Of a stretch of 6,096 nucleotides of DNA, positions 5,472 to 6,096 are shown piece by piece (position 1 is the first letter of the stretch; each line of letters begins with the position of its first letter). The notes below the pieces were generated by a model. It was given only the letters and a program-made list of their open reading frames with translations. It had not been told where the DNA came from and ran no database searches. Made by a program: the position numbers and the translations under genes. Source of the DNA: JANRLJ01 sp034437895 (GTDB lineage: Bacteria; Chloroflexota; Anaerolineae; Aggregatilineales; Phototrophicaceae). The stretch is from positions 1-6,096 of the forward strand of contig DAOTTO010000086.1 in NCBI GenBank assembly GCA_034437895.1. Direction: 5' to 3'.

Positions 5472-5972
5472 CGCGATCCACCACCGCAGCGTCGGTACAT
5501 CACGCCCTTCTAACAGGGTCTCATCCTGAAGCTGACCACCATTGGCCTCGATAATTTTGCGGGAAGCGAGATTGGTGGAATCGCAAGTCAGCATAGCGCG
5601 AGACAACCCTAACGCTCGTGCTTCCGGCAGCGCCAAACGCAAGATCAGCATTCCGTACCCTTTCCGGCGCTCAGTCGGGCGGATGTCATAGCCGATATGC
5701 CCGCCGAAGGTTTTTAAGAAGTCGTTTAGCTCATGCCGAATCGAAAGCCGTCCCACAAAGTTTTCGCCTTCCACCAGCCATAAAACCGATTCCTTCACTT
5801 TTCCCGGCGCGGCATAAACTTTACGTTCCAGCAAGTCCACCACATACGTATCAAAATGATCTTGCAGCCAAGCCGTATCTAGTTCATCGTAGCGCCCCTC
5901 GGTGTGATATTCGCGGACGGCGGCGATGAAGCTGTCTTTATAACGGGTGGAGGGTGAAACGAGCGAAGCCAT
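5466..5972 (-). CDS. GNAT family N-acetyltransferase
   Basis: From the ATG at 5972 the protein has 168 residues, typical for a single GNAT domain. It opens ASLVSPSTRYKDSFIAAVREYHTEG, followed by VLWLVEGENFVGRLSIRHELN (63-83). Motif A follows: GGHIGYDIRPTERRKGYG (90-107), whose R-R-K-G-Y-G is the acetyl-CoA pyrophosphate loop (R/Q-x-x-G-x-G/A). Then come ALPEARALGLSRAMLTCDSTN and SRKIIEANGG (137-146), which matches motif B. The order resembles the uncharacterised 'predicted acetyltransferase' group related to COG3981; the acceptor substrate is unknown. The ATG at 5972 has AGAGAA just upstream. An in-frame ATG at 6011 would add 13 residues (MNHHDPRLLKREQ), but it has no ribosome site and overlaps a TATAAT, so the shorter form is preferred. 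The gene converges on the kinase gene with 4 nt between stops. Confidence 0.88.
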   Translation of the reverse strand: MASLVSPSTRYKDSFIAAVREYHTEGRYDELDTAWLQDHFDTYVVDLLERKVYAAPGKVKESVLWLVEGENFVGRLSIRHELNDFLKTFGGHIGYDIRPTERRKGYGMLILRLALPEARALGLSRAMLTCDSTNLASRKIIEANGGQLQDETLLEGRDVPTLRWWIAL

Positions 5973-6009
5973 CTGTTCTCTTTTCAATAGGCGTGGGTCA
6001 TGATGGTTC

Positions 6010-6015
6010 ATTATA
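6010..6015 (-). promoter_or_regulatory. Perfect -10 box for the acetyltransferase gene
   Basis: The minus strand reads CAGTTATAATGAACC; the TATAAT overlaps the upstream in-frame ATG at 6011. Transcription from it would begin near 6003 and give a leader of about 30 nt to the ATG at 5972. No clear -35 is present at 17 bp (AGGTGG there). The remaining bases to the window edge contain only a possible degraded repeat. Confidence 0.4.
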
Positions 6016-6096
6016 ACTGATTTTAGTTTTAACCACCTAAATGCAGATTAGACGCATAGGCCGTAAAGAGTCGCAAAGATTTTGACCGTAAGTCTA

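Overview
The window looks like a piece of a Chloroflexota (Anaerolineae-like) chromosome. This placement is an inference from three things: a lipoprotein whose low-complexity stretch after the lipidated cysteine (VPAGPTPIPTFDPA) is typical of that phylum, a soluble GAF-PAS-PAS histidine kinase, and two copies of a C-rich/G-rich double-hairpin intergenic repeat (CCCCACCCCTAAATCCCC type) of a kind I recall from Chloroflexota and cyanobacteria. No rRNA, tRNA, CRISPR array or transposase gene was found.

Left part, 1-1076, is an AT-rich accessory patch. It opens with the tail of a gene entering from the left edge; the first 54 codons resemble the C-terminal region of a type II restriction-endonuclease-like family. 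That reading frame runs into a 135-bp palindromic element (163-297) with 12-bp terminal inverted repeats and AATATT on both sides. Next, on the minus strand, is a SMI1/KNR4 (SUKH) immunity-type gene (318-773). Just upstream of it is a 42-codon ORF (779-907) that stops 5 nt before the SMI1 start. A second copy of the double-hairpin repeat (913-1021) cuts into the region just upstream of that ORF. The patch reads as a decayed defence or toxin-immunity segment bracketed by two repeats.

Middle and right parts are denser and look like host housekeeping DNA. A minus-strand secreted lipoprotein with TolB/WD40-like beta-propeller repeats (1077-2693) has a divergent control region (2694-2953) with a perfect TATAAT and an inverted repeat. 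On the plus strand, a YbgC/4HBT-type acyl-CoA thioesterase (2954-3397) and a sensor histidine kinase (3410-5461) form a two-gene operon 12 nt apart. No response regulator gene is present in the window. A minus-strand GNAT acetyltransferase (5466-5972) converges on the kinase. The two stop codons lie in a perfect 10-bp tandem duplication.

No complete new system is evident. The points most worth attention are the repeat-disrupted nuclease/immunity patch, the tiny ORF coupled to the SMI1 gene, the orphan kinase paired with a thioesterase, and the duplicated stop-codon junction.
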